Shown here piece by piece: positions 1 to 8,033 of a stretch of DNA of 64,000 bases; within the stretch, counting starts at the first letter, position 1, and each line of letters opens with the position of its first letter. The notes beneath the pieces were generated by a model. The model worked only from the letters and a program-made list of their open reading frames with translations, made no database searches and was not told where the DNA came from. The position numbers and the translations under genes were made by a program. The stretch is from Streptomyces sp. YIM 130001 (GTDB lineage: Bacteria; Actinomycetota; Actinomycetes; Streptomycetales; Streptomycetaceae): assembly GCF_003574445.1 (NCBI RefSeq), contig NZ_KZ984550.1, positions 248,001-312,000 on the forward strand, read 5' to 3'.

Positions 1-270
1 ACCGCCGACCCGGAGCATTTCTTCGACCTGGAGTCGCTCGAGGATCCGAAGGAGCTGCTCGCGCGGGCGACGGAGCTGACGCTCGCGTTCCGCGCGGCGA
101 CGGACCGGTCCCTGGAGTTCCAGGCGATCGCGGCGGCCCAGCTGGCCGATCCGCGCCGGTTCGACCGGCTGACGACGGCGGCGATCGCCGAGCGGGCGGA
201 CTGGACGGAGGACTACGCCAAGAAAATGGTCGAGTTCGGCCGCGAACTCCTGCGCGACGGGGACAGCTGA
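1..270 (+). CDS. C-terminal part of an unidentified protein (left edge)
   Basis: An open frame enters from the left edge and ends at a TGA at 268-270, leaving about 89 residues. The visible part is charged and predicted helical (many Ala, Leu, Glu and Arg), with a Phe-Phe-Asp-Leu element near the start and a final Met-Val-Glu-Phe-Gly-Arg-Glu-Leu-Leu helix. There is no signal sequence, membrane segment or recognisable catalytic motif in this part. Third-position G/C bias supports real coding. I do not recognise the family. The 174 bases that follow, up to the next start, hold no convincing terminator hairpin. Confidence 0.65.
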   Translation, partial: TADPEHFFDLESLEDPKELLARATELTLAFRAATDRSLEFQAIAAAQLADPRRFDRLTTAAIAERADWTEDYAKKMVEFGRELLRDGDS

Positions 271-444
271 CCGACGGCTGACGGGTTCCCGGTACTGCCG
301 CGCCCCGGCGGCCAGTTGCGCGCCCCCGCTCGAAAGAGCTGATGGCATATGCGGCGGGGGCAAGGTACTCCGTCGCCTCAGGTCCTGTCCCGATTTCCGG
401 CAAGTCGCGGAAATGGCCTCATTACCGCCAGTAGACCTGTGTGT

Positions 445-1125
445 ATGAGCACCCGGCAGCACACCGCAGACAACCGTGACCGGCACGGCGCGACCTCTTC
501 CCCGGCCCCCGCCGCCCCCTTCGGCACGATCGTGCACGCCACGATCGACACCCCGCACCCCGCCAGCGTCACCTCCGAAGGCGCGGCCTGGCTCGCCGCC
601 TGCACCTCCCACCCGCGCAGCACACTCGCCCTGTGGAACTCACGGCCTGCGGCTCCCGTGGTGGTGCCCTGCGGTACGGGGTTCGACGCGGTGAGCGTGC
701 CCGCGGTGTTCGGTCGGCGTGTGCTCGACCAGCTCTGGGAGGCGGGCCCCGGCTCCGGGCCGGTCGCCTCGCACCGCGGCCGGACGCTGCTGTTCGCGGC
801 GCCGGGCACCGCGCAGCGGCTGCCGTCTCTGCTCGCCTGGGAGGAGTGGCACCCGTCGGTGCCGCCTCCGCTGTGTCACGGTGCGGGCGATGCGATCACC
901 GTGCCGCCGGTGCACGGAGCCGGCGGTGAATACCCGCCGCACCCGATGGATTCCCGCTGGCTGGTGGCGCCCGACAGCCACCATCCGTGGCTGCCGGGGC
1001 CCGAGGTTCTGCTCTGGGCGTGCGTCCGCGCGGCCCGTTCGGGGGCCCGTGCGGCGGTCCGTATATCGATTTTTCCTCGCGCCGATCAGGGTGCTAAGGT
1101 CTACGACGTCAGCAGGCGCCGTTAG
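445..1125 (+). CDS. Small prim-pol-like protein (bifunctional DNA primase/polymerase N-terminal domain family)
   Basis: This 226-residue soluble protein resembles the short actinobacterial proteins annotated with the bifunctional DNA primase/polymerase N-terminal domain. The family signs are a central Gly-Arg-Thr-Leu-Leu-Phe-Ala-Ala strand, a Trp-Glu-Glu-Trp-His segment and a downstream Pro-Pro-His-Pro-Met-Asp-Ser-Arg-Trp region. No helicase domain is attached, so a replicative role is not implied and its function is open. The ATG at 445 is chosen because the in-frame extension back to 349 looks non-coding; no good ribosome site precedes either. Its TAG stop (1123-1125) lies inside the following tRNA gene, and the tRNA promoter lies in its last codons. 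Family assignment is from memory of similar sequences. Confidence 0.65.
   Translation: MSTRQHTADNRDRHGATSSPAPAAPFGTIVHATIDTPHPASVTSEGAAWLAACTSHPRSTLALWNSRPAAPVVVPCGTGFDAVSVPAVFGRRVLDQLWEAGPGSGPVASHRGRTLLFAAPGTAQRLPSLLAWEEWHPSVPPPLCHGAGDAITVPPVHGAGGEYPPHPMDSRWLVAPDSHHPWLPGPEVLLWACVRAARSGARAAVRISIFPRADQGAKVYDVSRRR
1071..1100 (+). promoter_or_regulatory. Promoter of the first tRNA-Lys, inside the prim-pol reading frame
   Basis: The -10 TAAGGT lies at 1095-1100, 15 bases before the tRNA 5' end. A weak -35 (TTTTCC) can be placed at 1071-1076 with an 18-base spacer. The other two tRNA-Lys copies have a TANNNT hexamer at almost the same distance (TAGAGT at 20645-20650; TACTAT on the minus strand at 15797-15802), which supports the assignment. 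Confidence 0.6.
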
Positions 1126-1189
1126 CTCAGTTGGTTAGAGCAGCTGACTCTTAATCAGCGGGTCCGGGGTTCGAGTCCCTGACGGCGCA
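1116..1189 (+). tRNA. tRNA-Lys (CTT), copy 1
   Basis: A 74-base cloverleaf: acceptor stem GCGCCGT paired with ACGGCGC, D arm around GCTC-AG-TTGGTTA-GAGC, anticodon arm GCTGA-CTCTTAA-TCAGC with anticodon CTT, and T loop TTCGAGT. The discriminator base is A; CCA is not encoded. The first ten bases overlap the 3' end of the upstream coding frame. Identical copies lie at 15709-15782 (minus) and 20666-20739 (plus). Copies 1 and 3 are identical over 88 bases, from 1108 to 1195. Confidence 0.98.
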
Positions 1190-1199
1190 CAGACGACGA

Positions 1200-1227
1200 A
1201 AGGCCCCTCGCTTCGGCGAGGGGCCTT
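1200..1227. terminator. Terminator between tRNA-Lys and the convergent protease gene
   Basis: A perfect 12-bp stem (AAGGCCCCTCGC / GCGAGGGGCCTT) with a TTCG tetraloop lies 10 bases after the tRNA and 17 bases from the stop of the minus-strand protease gene. It can serve both strands. Confidence 0.85.
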
Positions 1228-1244
1228 CGTGCTGCTCCACGGGC

Positions 1245-2441
1245 CTAGGTGGTGATCTTCACCGTCCAGGTTCCGGATGCGGACTGCGACACCACCTGGA
1301 CCGTGACCCGCTCCCCCGGAACCGTCCGGTTCTCCCCCACCTGGACAGGCGCGTCGGCCAGCTCCGGATACACCGAGGAGTCCCAGCAGGCCCCGGAGTC
1401 CGGATGGGCGTCGACGACCTCGACGGGCCCGTGCCCGGATGCGGAGTCGGTGTGGACCCGGTAGATCAGGACGCCCTCGGTGCAGGTCTCCCGGTCGTTT
1501 CCGGTACGGCCCCGCGCCTCGATCGCCACCGCACTGTCGCGCCCCGTGCGCACCACCGCGAGCCGTTTGCCGCCGAGCTGCCCGCGCTCGGGCGCCGCCG
1601 CGATCGGCTCCAGGCTCAGCAGACTGTCGCCCGTGCCCTGGACGCAGGTGACCTGATGCCCGTCGAGCCAGCCGAGCTTCCACTTGTGCCAGCCGAAGAG
1701 GTCGGGGGCGAGGCCGAACTGACTGCCCATCACGTCCCAGTCGCCGACGTGGGTGTCCCAGTCGCCCTTGCCGTCCGTCGGCCGGTGGTACAGGTCGGGC
1801 AGGTCGAAGACATGGCCCGTCTCGTGCGCCAGGACGTTCCGGTCGGGCGGGTGCCGCTCGAAGACCGTGACGATGCGTCGCAGGTCGGTGCCGTCGGCGC
1901 GCAGCGGACGCTCGAAGTTCACGACCTTCGTCGCGTCCGAGTCGACACCCGGGGCATCGGGGTCGGCCACGAAGTAGACGACGTCGTAGCGGCTGAAGTC
2001 CACCGAAGGGTCCGCGACCGCCAGCGCGTCACGCAGATAGGCGCTGCGCTTCTGCGTCGGCCAGTCGCGCTGTATCTCGTACGAGGTGGACGGCTCGGGC
2101 ATCTCGAGCCAGTCCTTGCCCGGATGCGCCTTGAGGTCGAAGCGTCCGTACGACGCACGGTCGAAGAACTCGCTGGTGGCCGGGAAGTGGTCCGCGGCCA
2201 GCTGGGCCGGCGTGGCCAGCGGCTCCGAGTCGGGGAACGAGAGGAACACCATCACCGCGTCGAGTTGCTCGACCGGCTTGGGGTAGGCGCTGTTCCAGGT
2301 GTCGAGGCCCTCGGAGTGGTGGGCGGAGGTCCGCTCGAGGGCGCACGGGCCGGCGAAGGCGTCGGCGGAGACGGGCCCCGCCGCGAGGGAGGTCGCGGCG
2401 AGCGCGACGAAGGAGGTGAAGGCTGCGGCCGCACGGCGCAC
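1245..2441 (-). CDS. Secreted M6-family (immune inhibitor A-like) zinc metalloprotease
   Basis: A predicted secreted protease of about 398 residues. The N-terminus has two arginines, then an Ala/Leu-rich hydrophobic stretch ending near Val-Ser-Ala-Asp-Ala, typical of a Sec signal peptide. The zinc site is His-Glu-Thr-Gly-His, followed after a short gap by Leu-Pro-Asp-Leu-Tyr. A Trp-Asp-Val-Met-Gly segment (probable Met turn) and a C-terminal beta-rich part follow; this is the M6 domain pattern. The GTG at 2441 is preferred because a GGGAG ribosome site lies 10 bases upstream and the signal peptide then begins at residue 1. The open frame back to 2612 looks non-coding. It is monocistronic, convergent with tRNA-Lys and divergent from cdgA. 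It probably degrades extracellular protein; its substrate cannot be read from the sequence. Confidence 0.85.
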   Translation of the reverse strand: MRRAAAAFTSFVALAATSLAAGPVSADAFAGPCALERTSAHHSEGLDTWNSAYPKPVEQLDAVMVFLSFPDSEPLATPAQLAADHFPATSEFFDRASYGRFDLKAHPGKDWLEMPEPSTSYEIQRDWPTQKRSAYLRDALAVADPSVDFSRYDVVYFVADPDAPGVDSDATKVVNFERPLRADGTDLRRIVTVFERHPPDRNVLAHETGHVFDLPDLYHRPTDGKGDWDTHVGDWDVMGSQFGLAPDLFGWHKWKLGWLDGHQVTCVQGTGDSLLSLEPIAAAPERGQLGGKRLAVVRTGRDSAVAIEARGRTGNDRETCTEGVLIYRVHTDSASGHGPVEVVDAHPDSGACWDSSVYPELADAPVQVGENRTVPGERVTVQVVSQSASGTWTVKITT

Positions 2442-2863
2442 GCGCGGCGAGAGCTCCCGCTCACGAGGTGGAGTACCGGGGTGGAGCGGACGCGGCACGT
2501 CGGGCCTCCGGGGGACGGGCAACAGAACACCGCACCCAGCCTGTTCCGGTTCGTGCGGGTATGCCCTGTTCAGCTGCCCCGGACGAGTGAGAGGCGACAC
2601 TCCGGGGATCACACAACGTCACAGAGGCGCCAACAAGCGGTCCCGCACGGAAGAGTTGCGCCGCCGAGCCGACCAGCCTTGAGCAGAAACGATCTGTCAA
2701 AGGGGTGACACCCAGGGGCTTCACCCGTCCCGTACCCCGGAGGAGTACACCTGCCCGTACAAAGGCTGGATCGGTGCTCCGGCCAGCCTCTATGATCGGC
2801 ACACTTTCCGGCCGACCACCCATCCGACCTGTACAAGAAACGACTGCCCTCCGGGAGCGAGCG

Positions 2864-4741
2864 GTGAGCGGAATGTCCGAAGGGCCGACCTTCACGGCGC
2901 CGACGGCCACCGATGACATCGGGCCGATCGTCACGGATGGTGATGAATTGACCGGTCCGGGTCCGGAGCTGTCGTACCCGGAACCGGATTCCGACCTCCC
3001 GTACCAGGACGCCGAGCTGCGCGACGGGCACGCCGCGTTCCACGCGTCCCGGTCCGCGATGGCCGTGGTCGACACCGACGGCCGGATCACCTCGGCGAAC
3101 GACGCGCTCGGCACCCTGCTCGGTCTCTCCCCCAGGGAGCTGCGCGGCCGGTCCGCGGCCGGTCTGGTGGATATCGCGGCGCAGGCCCGCAGCTGGCACG
3201 CGTACCAGGAGATCCTGCGGGGCCGCCGCGCGGGGCTGCGCTGCACGCGGCGGCTCAAGCATCCGGCCGGGCACGCGGTGTGGGCGCAGATCACCGTGGC
3301 GCCGCTCGCCCAGCGCGGGTCGGTGCTGGTGACGGTCACCGATGTCACGGCCCGGCGCGAACTGCAGGCGCAGCTGCGTCACGTACGGCTGCACGATCCG
3401 GTGACCCGGCTGCCGAACCGGACCCTGTTCTTCGAACGCCTCACGGGCGCGCTCGAGGCCGCGGACGAGGCGACCGGCACCGGCCGGATCGGCCTGTGCT
3501 ACCTCGACCTCGACGGCTTCAAGGCGATCAACGACACCCTCGGGCACGGCAGCGGCGACCGCCTCCTCGCCGCCGTCGCCGACCGTCTGACCCACTGCGC
3601 CGAGCGGGCGGCCGCCGAGGACGGTGGCCGCGAGATCCTGGTGGCCCGGCTCGGCGGCGACGAGTTCGCGCTCCTGGTCGAGGACTCGACCGGTACGGAA
3701 CAGCTGACCTCGCTCGCCCAGTCCGTGCTCGACGGTCTGCGCGAGCCCTTCGAACTCGGCGGACGGCAGCTCGCGGTGTCCGCCTCGGTCGGTGTGGTGG
3801 AGCGCCGCGCCGCCGGCACCAGCGCGACCGGCCTGATGCAGGGCGCGGACACGACGCTGTACTGGGCGAAGGCGGACGGCAAGGCCCGCTGGACCCTCTT
3901 CGATCCCGAGCGCAACGCCCACCGGATGACCCGTCAGGCGCTCGCGGCGACTCTGCGGCCGGCCGTGGAGCGCGGTGAATTCGCCCTGGAGTACCAGCCG
4001 TTGGTGGGTCTGGACGACTGCGGCGTGCGGGGCGTGGAGGCGTTGGTGCGCTGGCATCACCCGCAGTTCGGGACGCTGGCGCCGAATCGGTTCATCGCAC
4101 TGGCCGAGGAGGACGGCTCGATCGTCGAGCTCGGCCTGTGGGTGCTGCGCACCGCCTGCGCCCAGGCCAGGGCCTGGCAGCTGGAACACCCGGAGAGTGC
4201 GCCGGTGTTCGTCAGCGTCAATGTCGCCGTACGGCAGGTGTGGGACTCGGATCTCGTGGCGGATGTCGCCGCGACTCTGCGCGAGACCGGGCTCGAACCC
4301 GGGCTGCTCCAGCTGGAGCTGACCGAATCCGCGGTGATGGGTTCGGCGGGCCGGCCGCTGGAGACCTTGCAGGCGCTGAGCGAGATGGGTGTCCGGATCG
4401 CCATCGACGACTTCGGCACCGGCTACTCGAACCTCGCCTATCTGAGCCGGCTGCCGGTCTCGGTGCTGAAACTCGACGGATCGTTCGTGCGCGGGTTCCA
4501 GTACGAGAGCGGCGACGGGGACGCAAGTGAGGCCGACGAGACCATCGTGGAGGCCATGGTGCAGTTGGCGCACCGGCTCGGTCTGACGGTGACGGCGGAG
4601 TGCGTGGAGACGCCGCAACAGGCGGACCGGCTGCGGCGGATCGGCTGCGACACCGGCCAGGGGTGGCTCTACTCGCGGGCGGTGTCGCCGGATCGCATCT
4701 CCACGCTCATCGGCTCACCGGTGGGGACGAGCGGGGCCTGA
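2864..4741 (+). CDS. cdgA: PAS-GGDEF-EAL cyclic-di-GMP enzyme, CdgA-like
   Basis: A cytoplasmic protein of about 625 residues that makes and/or degrades cyclic di-GMP, the signal that holds Streptomyces in vegetative growth through BldD. Domain order is a PAS sensor (about residues 55-165), a GGDEF cyclase with an intact Gly-Gly-Asp-Glu-Phe at 264-268, and an EAL phosphodiesterase with Glu-Ala-Leu at 392-394 and an intact Asp-Asp-Phe-Gly-Thr-Gly. Both active sites look complete. The inhibitory RxxD site just before GGDEF reads Arg-Glu-Ile-Leu, so product inhibition may be lost. No membrane segments are seen. The GTG at 2864 is chosen for its GGGAG site 7 bases upstream; the ATG at 2873 is the alternative. 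The symbol rests on domain layout and on the neighbouring LPMO-cslA-glxA region, as I recall it for S. coelicolor SCO2817; other PAS-GGDEF-EAL paralogues exist. Confidence 0.8.
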   Translation: MSGMSEGPTFTAPTATDDIGPIVTDGDELTGPGPELSYPEPDSDLPYQDAELRDGHAAFHASRSAMAVVDTDGRITSANDALGTLLGLSPRELRGRSAAGLVDIAAQARSWHAYQEILRGRRAGLRCTRRLKHPAGHAVWAQITVAPLAQRGSVLVTVTDVTARRELQAQLRHVRLHDPVTRLPNRTLFFERLTGALEAADEATGTGRIGLCYLDLDGFKAINDTLGHGSGDRLLAAVADRLTHCAERAAAEDGGREILVARLGGDEFALLVEDSTGTEQLTSLAQSVLDGLREPFELGGRQLAVSASVGVVERRAAGTSATGLMQGADTTLYWAKADGKARWTLFDPERNAHRMTRQALAATLRPAVERGEFALEYQPLVGLDDCGVRGVEALVRWHHPQFGTLAPNRFIALAEEDGSIVELGLWVLRTACAQARAWQLEHPESAPVFVSVNVAVRQVWDSDLVADVAATLRETGLEPGLLQLELTESAVMGSAGRPLETLQALSEMGVRIAIDDFGTGYSNLAYLSRLPVSVLKLDGSFVRGFQYESGDGDASEADETIVEAMVQLAHRLGLTVTAECVETPQQADRLRRIGCDTGQGWLYSRAVSPDRISTLIGSPVGTSGA

Positions 4742-4781
4742 GCTCCGGCCGACGCGCGAGACGCCGGCCGGGCCCCTCAGG

Positions 4782-5867
4782 TCACAGCCGCGGCAATGCG
4801 TAGGCGTCCGCGATCAGTTCGTAGCTGCGCAGCCGGGCCTCGCCACCGTGCGCGTTGGCCGTGATCATCAGCTCCGCGGCTCCGGTGCGCTTCTGCAGAT
4901 CGTCGAGTCCGGTGCGTACGGCGTCCGGGGTGCCGTGAATGACGTTGCCGAGCCAGCCGTTGACGAAGTCCTGCTCCATCTCGCTGAACGTGTGGGCCTC
5001 GGCCTCTTCGGGGCTCGGCACCAGACCGGGACGGCCGGTGCGCAGCCGCACCATCGACAGGGCGCCGGTCAGGACCTGGCGGCGTGCCTCTCGCTCGTCG
5101 TCGGCCGCGAGGGCTGCGACACCGATGAGGGCGTACGGCTCGTCGAGGACCGCGGACGGCCGGAACGACTCGCGGTACAGGTCGAGTGCCGGGATGGTGT
5201 TCTGAGCCGAGAAGTGGTGCGCGAAGGCGAACGGCAGTCCCAGCATCCCGGCGAGGCGGGCGCTGAACCCGGAGGAGCCGAGCAGCCACAGCGGCGGCCG
5301 CGCGGGCGACTGCACACCGCCGGGCGAGGTGGCCTGGACGGGCCCGGGGACGGCGTGGATCTTCGCGTAGGGGTGCCCGTCGGGGAAGTCGTCGTCGAGG
5401 AAGCGGGTCAACTCGGCGAGCTGCTGCGGGAAATCATCGGCGCCCTCGTTGAGCCGCTCGGTACGGCGCAGGGCCGCGGCGGTCGCACCATCGGTGCCGG
5501 GGGCGCGGCCGAGGCCGAGGTCGACGCGGCCCGGGGCGAGCGCCTCGAGGGTGCCGAACTGCTCGGCGATCACCAGCGGGGCGTGGTTGGGCAGCATGAC
5601 GCCGCCGGAGCCGAGCCGGATGCGGCTGGTCGTGGCGGCGAGGTGGGCGAGGATCATCGCGGGCGAGGAGGAGGCGATTCCGGGCATCGAGTGGTGCTCT
5701 GCGACCCAGTAACGGTGGTAGCCGCGGCTCTCGGCGAGCGCGGCGATCCGCACGCCGGTGGCGAGCGCCTCGCTCGCCGTGTGGCCGGTCCCGACGGTGG
5801 CCAGATCGAGCACCGAGAGGGGTACGGATGCTGTGCCCTGTGCCTTGCCGCGGATGTCGTCGCTCAC
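4782..5867 (-). CDS. LLM-class flavin-dependent oxidoreductase (luciferase-like)
   Basis: A 361-residue protein of the bacterial-luciferase fold, in the single-component subgroup often named MsnO8-like. Early motifs are Ser-Val-Leu-Asp-Leu, [11 protein letters not shown] and [12 protein letters not shown], which shape the flavin pocket. A [12 protein letters not shown] loop follows. It would use reduced FMN and O2 to oxidise an unknown small molecule. The start is GTG with AAGGAG 8 bases upstream. It stands alone, convergent with cdgA across 40 bases. Upstream are 239 non-coding bases that contain the 17-bp tandem repeats. Confidence 0.88.
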   Translation of the reverse strand: MSDDIRGKAQGTASVPLSVLDLATVGTGHTASEALATGVRIAALAESRGYHRYWVAEHHSMPGIASSSPAMILAHLAATTSRIRLGSGGVMLPNHAPLVIAEQFGTLEALAPGRVDLGLGRAPGTDGATAAALRRTERLNEGADDFPQQLAELTRFLDDDFPDGHPYAKIHAVPGPVQATSPGGVQSPARPPLWLLGSSGFSARLAGMLGLPFAFAHHFSAQNTIPALDLYRESFRPSAVLDEPYALIGVAALAADDEREARRQVLTGALSMVRLRTGRPGLVPSPEEAEAHTFSEMEQDFVNGWLGNVIHGTPDAVRTGLDDLQKRTGAAELMITANAHGGEARLRSYELIADAYALPRL

Positions 5868-5992
5868 CGGTGCTCCTTCTGCATAGCTGCCCGCAGTCGC
5901 CCGTACGTGGGCGTGCGATGGTCTTCTGACGTCCCGCTGCGGAGAACAGGAGGGCGTCTCCGGTTATTCCGGGGAGCCGGGAGCCGGCAGCC

Positions 5993-6043
5993 GGGGCGAG
6001 CACGGAAACGGGGCGAGCACGGAAACGGGGCGAGCAGGGAAAC
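5993..6043. repeat. Three tandem 17-bp repeats
   Basis: The unit GGGGCGAGCACGGAAAC occurs at 5993-6009 and 6010-6026, and with one change at 6027-6043. It lies in the gap between the 5' end of the flavin oxidoreductase gene and the 3' end of the next minus-strand gene. It is either replication slippage or iterated binding sites upstream of the oxidoreductase. Confidence 0.9.
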
Positions 6044-6106
6044 GGACGGGGCACGCACCCGGCGTACCTGCCCGGTGCGTGCCCCGCCGTACGGTCGCGC
6101 CTCGGT

Positions 6107-6844
6107 CTACCCCTCGGCCTGCACCAGGGGCTCGCGGGTGAACAGGGCCCCGAGGGCAGGGGCGTTGACCCGCCGGTCGGCCAGCCGCAGGGCCTCCCAG
6201 ACGGTGACCTGATTGGCGGTCAGGACCGGCTTGCCGAGTTCGGTCTCCAGGTCGCGGACGTACGCCGCGGTGTGCAGGGCGGTGTCCGGCAGGAGTACGG
6301 CGCCCGCGTCGGGGTGGTCGCCGGCCCGGGCGAGCGCGAGCACCTCGTCGTATCCCCAGGTGCCGACCTCGGCCGCGGTGATGATGCCGCTGCCGCGCAT
6401 GGCGACCACCTCGATGCCGGCCGCCTTCAGGAAGTCGGTGAAGTGCGCCGCCACGTCCTCGGGATAGGTGGCGGCGATCGCGACCTGCCGCACGCCCAGC
6501 TCACGCACCGCGTGGGCGAACGCGAACGACGTGCTGGAGGCGGGCATGCCGGCCGCGAGCGCGAGCCGGCGGACCTGTTCGTGCGCGCCGTCCCAGCCGA
6601 AGACGAAACTGCCGCTCGTGCAGGACCACACGACCGTCTCGGCCCCCTCCAGACGCAGCTCCTCCACCCCGTCGGCCAGGCGGTTCGCCGAGCCCATCTC
6701 GAGCAGGGCGTCCACCCGGTGCGCGTCCTCGCCGATGTCGGTGTGGACCAGCGCGAGCCGGATGTCGCTCCCGAGGAGCTGTTCGATACGCGGGTAGTCG
6801 TCCTCGGCGGAGTGGCCGGGGTACAGGAATCCGAGTGCGGTCAT
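6107..6844 (-). CDS. Asp/Glu racemase-fold enzyme, maleate isomerase / arylmalonate decarboxylase family, single-cysteine variant
   Basis: This 245-residue cytoplasmic protein belongs to the maleate cis-trans isomerase / arylmalonate decarboxylase / EutA group. The first catalytic-cysteine motif is present (Trp-Ser-Cys-Thr-Ser-Gly-Ser, Cys75). The second, normally Cys-Thr near residue 187, reads Asp-Thr, so the usual two-cysteine racemisation mechanism is unlikely. The ATG at 6844 has GGAGG 6 bases upstream. The gene lies 3' of its two-cysteine paralogue on the same strand (about 100 bases apart) and is probably cotranscribed. Next to an amidase, a hydroxyacid dehydrogenase and an importer it probably acts on an imported dicarboxylate- or amide-type carbon source. 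The exact reaction cannot be read. Confidence 0.82.
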   Translation of the reverse strand: MTALGFLYPGHSAEDDYPRIEQLLGSDIRLALVHTDIGEDAHRVDALLEMGSANRLADGVEELRLEGAETVVWSCTSGSFVFGWDGAHEQVRRLALAAGMPASSTSFAFAHAVRELGVRQVAIAATYPEDVAAHFTDFLKAAGIEVVAMRGSGIITAAEVGTWGYDEVLALARAGDHPDAGAVLLPDTALHTAAYVRDLETELGKPVLTANQVTVWEALRLADRRVNAPALGALFTREPLVQAEG

Positions 6845-6946
6845 CTGCGGCCTCCGTACGGTTCGCTGTGCACGGTTCACTTCGGGGCGGCGGCTCGTCC
6901 GGCCGCACCCGGCGGTGCCCGCCCCCGGGCGGCCGGGGGCGGGCGG

Positions 6947-7780
6947 TCATTCGGTGGTCGGGTATTCGGGATACGCCGGAGGTTCCGGCACGGGGGGCGG
7001 TTCGGGCAAGGGTGCCTGAGGGACTCCCTCGCTCAGGGTCCGGCGCGCCGAGTCGTCGATCAGCGCCTGGTAGGGGCCGACCGGTGTGGTGCCGAGGCGG
7101 CGCAGGGCGGCCCACATGGTGACCTGGTTCGCCGAGATGACGGGGATCCGCAGCTCCGCCTCGAGCTGCGGGATCGCGTCGTACGTGGCGAGGTTGGTGC
7201 AGCTGATGAACAGCGCGTCCGCGTCGCCGACGAGCGCCTCGCGCGCCATGCCGACGACGTCCTTGTAGGGGACCTTCCAGATGTGCCGGGTCAGTCCGAG
7301 CGAGGAGCGGCCGGTGACCTCCACTCCGGCCTCGCCGAGGAAGTCCTCGAGCGCTCCGGTCACCGACTGGGTGTAGGGGGTGACGAGGGCGATGCGGCGG
7401 GCGTCGAGTTCGGCGAGGGCTTCGAGCACCGCGCCCGAGGTGGTGAGCGAGGGGACCTCGCCGGCGCTCTCCATGGCGGCACTCATGGTGCGTTCGCCCG
7501 CCATTCCGTCGACGAAGCTGCCCGAGGTGCAGGCGTACGCGATGACCTCGGGTTCCGCGGCGTTGAGGGCGCGTACGGCGTCCCGCAGCGTCGCGTGCTC
7601 GCTGACGAGCCGGGCGAGGTCGAGGCTGACCTCCACCGGAACGTAGGGAGTGCGCGTCAGGTGCAGTGAGATCTCGTCCGGAACCCAGCGCCAGAGTTCC
7701 CGGTCGAGCGCGAAGTCGAAAGGGGCGACGATTCCGATACCGCGCTGCGGATACGGTCCACCCAGAAATGAGACGTCCAT
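6947..7780 (-). CDS. Asp/Glu racemase-fold enzyme, maleate isomerase-like, two-cysteine form
   Basis: A 277-residue paralogue of the downstream gene with both expected cysteines: Cys84 in Ala-Cys-Thr-Ser-Gly-Ser-Phe and Cys194 in Ile-Ser-Cys-Thr-Asn-Leu. This pair abstracts and donates protons in Asp/Glu racemases and forms the covalent adduct in maleate isomerase. A proline-rich C-terminal tail (Pro-Glu-Pro-Pro type) is unusual for the family. The ATG at 7780 begins at the domain start; the longer open frame to 7966 looks non-coding. It is divergent from the hydroxyacid dehydrogenase gene, with about 250 bases between them. Family placement is firm; substrate and direction are not. Confidence 0.84.
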   Translation of the reverse strand: MDVSFLGGPYPQRGIGIVAPFDFALDRELWRWVPDEISLHLTRTPYVPVEVSLDLARLVSEHATLRDAVRALNAAEPEVIAYACTSGSFVDGMAGERTMSAAMESAGEVPSLTTSGAVLEALAELDARRIALVTPYTQSVTGALEDFLGEAGVEVTGRSSLGLTRHIWKVPYKDVVGMAREALVGDADALFISCTNLATYDAIPQLEAELRIPVISANQVTMWAALRRLGTTPVGPYQALIDDSARRTLSEGVPQAPLPEPPPVPEPPAYPEYPTTE

Positions 7781-8033
7781 AGCTGGCCCCAGCTGTATGA
7801 GCAGGTATGACGGAGGGCCGGCCGGTGGCCGGAAAGGAACGTTGAACCGGCACTCGCCGGGACGTCGGGACAGAGAAAGCTTCAGACGGGACTGTCGTCG
7901 CGAGGGACGCGTGTTGTGCCCTTGTTGACGACGGTAGGTTCGGGTGCGAGCGTGGTCAATCCGCACATCTCACACGGCTTCGGCCCATTCCTACCAGGGA
8001 AGCGGATCAGCGTTGCAAAACGGTTTCCCCGCG

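Noticed and set aside
2700-2863. Search for a BldD box upstream of cdgA
   Set aside because: cdgA orthologues are known BldD targets, but I found no convincing match to the 15-bp palindrome here by eye.
2609-4618. Long minus-strand frame antisense to cdgA (and similar antisense frames over other genes)
   Set aside because: Typical of high-G+C DNA; the sense frame carries complete domains and the antisense product has none.
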